Origin: UBA11386 sp035286785
GTDB lineage: Bacteria > Planctomycetota > Planctomycetia > Pirellulales > Thermoguttaceae
Assembly: GCA_035286785.1 (NCBI GenBank)
Contig: DATECS010000051.1
Span: 1 to 6,708 of the forward strand
Length of the DNA: 6,708 nucleotides
Reading direction: 5' to 3'
In this document: positions 5,534-6,708 of the stretch, piece by piece
Numbering within the stretch: the first letter of the stretch is position 1
How the letters are laid out: each line of letters opens with the position of its first letter
Program-made: the position numbers and the translations under genes
Notes under the pieces: generated by a model
Told to the model about the DNA's origin: nothing
Seen by the model: only the letters and a program-made list of their open reading frames with translations
Databases searched by the model: none

Positions 5534-6190
5534 ATGGCCACTTCGACTCGTCCGCAGAACCTTGCTTTGGCAGGCGTCGCCTTGATCATGGTCGGTGGGC
5601 TTGCACTCGTGGTGTTCATCGCTTACCGCGGGCACAGTCAAGAACAGCTCTGGAACGAGCAGTGGGTATCAAAAACCAAGGACTCGCTTCGCGCCGGTAA
5701 GCAGTCTTATGTCTATTTCTATTGCACATCCGGTACGGACAAGATGGTGAGCGAATTCGCCGGGATGCCCGAGATCGAGTCCCTCAACTTTAACTTGACT
5801 GATCTCACTGACGCCGGCGTACAAGAGATTGCCCGCCTGCCGAACCTCTCGCAATTGACCCTCTACGGAGGAAATCCTCGCGTCGGCAATGAGGGTCTCC
5901 AATTTCTTGCCGGACACAAAAGCATCAAGAATCTGGCACTGGTCAACATAGAGGTGACGGATGAAGGGCTTCAGACCCTCGCGTCACTCCCGGCCCTTAC
6001 CGACCTTACGCTTTACCGGGAGAGTCATCGAGAGGTCCGTTTGACGGATGCCGCCGTGGAGCATTTGAAACCGCTTGTTGGATTAAAGAAACTCAACATC
6101 AGCGGTGGTTGGATGTCGGGAGCCGCTCTCGAACGATTGCGGAAGGCCCTGCCGGACTGCGAGATCACAACAACCGAGGAAGGGTTGTGA
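5534..6190 (+). CDS. Short membrane-anchored leucine-rich-repeat protein, function unknown
   Basis: The 218-residue product has one hydrophobic segment (about 10-31, LALAGVALIMVGGLALVVFIAY) without a lipobox, so it is probably a membrane anchor. A polar stretch follows and then leucine-rich repeats from about 80: LTDAGVQEIARLPNLSQLTL, VGNEGLQFLAGHKSIKNLAL, VTDEGLQTLASLPALTDLTL, LTDAAVEHLKPLVGLKKLNI. It closes with LRKALPDCEI, an ending I associate with planctomycete LRR proteins. Such repeats usually make binding surfaces; no catalytic domain is seen and no partner can be inferred. The reading frame also allows GTG 5474, two bases after the rpoN stop, but ATG 5534 is preferred: GAGG lies six bases upstream and the anchor then sits at the N-terminus. 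Codon use appears less GC-biased than in rpoN, which may mark a lineage-specific or acquired gene. Confidence 0.82.
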   Translation: MATSTRPQNLALAGVALIMVGGLALVVFIAYRGHSQEQLWNEQWVSKTKDSLRAGKQSYVYFYCTSGTDKMVSEFAGMPEIESLNFNLTDLTDAGVQEIARLPNLSQLTLYGGNPRVGNEGLQFLAGHKSIKNLALVNIEVTDEGLQTLASLPALTDLTLYRESHREVRLTDAAVEHLKPLVGLKKLNISGGWMSGAALERLRKALPDCEITTTEEGL

Positions 6191-6264
6191 TGACAGCGGA
6201 AAACGAATCGTGGACTGTGGTCATGATGACTGGGGCTTACCACCGCCGCAACCGCAAGCATTGA
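6190..6264 (+). CDS. Possible 24-codon small ORF coupled to the LRR gene
   Basis: An ATG at 6190-6192 overlaps the TGA of the LRR gene (TGATG), and AGGAAGGG (6177-6184) lies five bases before it, a good Shine-Dalgarno match. The frame encodes MTAENESWTVVMMTGAYHRR followed by NRKH and ends at 6264. There is no recognisable motif, and the Shine-Dalgarno-like bases also encode the last residues of the LRR protein. The coupling geometry is the only argument for it, so it may well be chance. Confidence 0.2.
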   Translation: MTAENESWTVVMMTGAYHRRNRKH

Positions 6265-6303
6265 GAATACTGCACTTGGCTCGGTGGGAGGAGGACGCAG
6301 ACG

Positions 6304-6321
6304 GTGCGTGCAAGCACGCAC
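6304..6321. terminator. Palindrome between convergent genes, possible bidirectional terminator
   Basis: GTGCGTGC and GCACGCAC form a perfect 8-bp stem around AA. It sits between the stop of the plus-strand LRR gene (6190) and the stop of the minus-strand lipoprotein gene (6340), where a shared terminator would be expected. There is no proper T-run on either side, so it may instead be another dispersed palindrome. Confidence 0.3.
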
Positions 6322-6339
6322 ACTGCGCGAGGCTTCTGT

Positions 6340-6591
6340 TTAGCGGGCACCGAAGTCGCCTTCGATCTGCCGGGCTTTGTTGCTGAAGCCGAAGCTCTCG
6401 ACGTCCTTGTCCGGCGGGCGGAGTCGGCCGCTCCATTGGAACGTCTGGTCGGTGGTGGGGAAAGGCTCGCCACGCAGATTGAGGCCGCCGCATCCGGCCG
6501 TCGAAAGCCCCAACAATAGGACTAGCCCAACGACGGCGAGCCGGCTGGGAAGCCGAGGGTTTCGGGTCGTGCTTGCGAACGGACAGGACAT
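6340..6591 (-). CDS. Small predicted lipoprotein, function unknown
   Basis: The 83-residue product has a classic lipoprotein signal: a basic N-terminal part (MSCPFASTTRNPRLPSR), a hydrophobic core (LAVVGLVLLLGL) and the lipobox STAGC with C34 as the expected lipidated cysteine. This predicts export and membrane anchoring. The mature part is only about 50 residues: GGLNLRGEPFPTTDQTFQWS, then GRLRPPDKDVESFGFSNKAR and QIEGDFGAR. It is polar with no domain I recognise. The start is the ATG at 6591-6589; the Shine-Dalgarno region is weak. The gene is convergent with the LRR gene and appears to be transcribed alone. The signal peptide and lipobox make a real gene likely despite the small size. Confidence 0.75.
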   Translation of the reverse strand: MSCPFASTTRNPRLPSRLAVVGLVLLLGLSTAGCGGLNLRGEPFPTTDQTFQWSGRLRPPDKDVESFGFSNKARQIEGDFGAR

Positions 6592-6684
6592 GGCAGTTGC
6601 GCGGAGCCTGGGATTGTGGGGTGGGAGTGTCCCAAGTTGGGAGCGGGGTGTCTAGGGCAGTTTCCGGGGGAGAATTTTGGTTCT

Positions 6685-6708
6685 TGGTGGGCGGTGCCCA
6701 CCCTACGA
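6685..6708 (-). repeat. REP-like element at the right edge
   Basis: On the minus strand this reads GTAG (6706-6703), then GGTGGGC, loop ACC, GCCCACC (6702-6686). The 23 nt at 6685-6707 are an exact reverse complement of 421-443 near the left end. It lies upstream of the minus-strand lipoprotein gene. A second, paired unit may lie just outside the window. Confidence 0.75.

Overview
The window looks like chromosomal DNA from a GC-rich planctomycete (Planctomycetota, perhaps Pirellulales-like). This rests on the protein style (sigma-54 and RecR sequences, a short membrane-anchored leucine-rich-repeat protein ending in an LRKALPDC-type motif), frequent GTG starts with weak Shine-Dalgarno sites, and many short palindromic repeats between genes. 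The assignment is from memory of such genomes; no search was run.

Layout, left to right. Positions 1-387 are the 3' end of a DtxR/MntR-type metal-dependent repressor gene. Positions 388-522 hold an inverted pair of REP-like elements. A sigma-70-like promoter (523-552) leads into a small bacterial SRP RNA gene (ffs, about 574-687). Next come three degenerate tandem palindromes (727-798) and a long inverted repeat (846-923) whose right arm contains the ribosome site and start codon of dnaX. The plus-strand cluster dnaX (910-2709), ybaB/ebfC (2724-3104) and recR (3175-3774) follows; another REP-like element sits between ybaB and recR. Positions 3785-3961 are a composite palindromic element: three small hairpins enclosed by 28-nt terminal inverted repeats. 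Then come rpoN (3991-5472), a short leucine-rich-repeat membrane protein (5534-6190), and, convergent on the minus strand, a small lipoprotein (6340-6591). The right edge carries a REP-like element whose 23 nt exactly match, inverted, those near the left end.

Functionally the centre is housekeeping. SRP RNA serves membrane targeting of nascent proteins, DnaX is the clamp-loader ATPase of the replicative polymerase, YbaB binds DNA, and RecR takes part in recombinational repair. The order ffs-dnaX-ybaB-recR is a familiar bacterial arrangement. rpoN supplies the alternative sigma factor. No defence system, CRISPR array, transposase gene or phage gene was seen. The unusual content is non-coding: at least four families of short palindromic repeats fill the gaps, and one overlaps the dnaX translation start.
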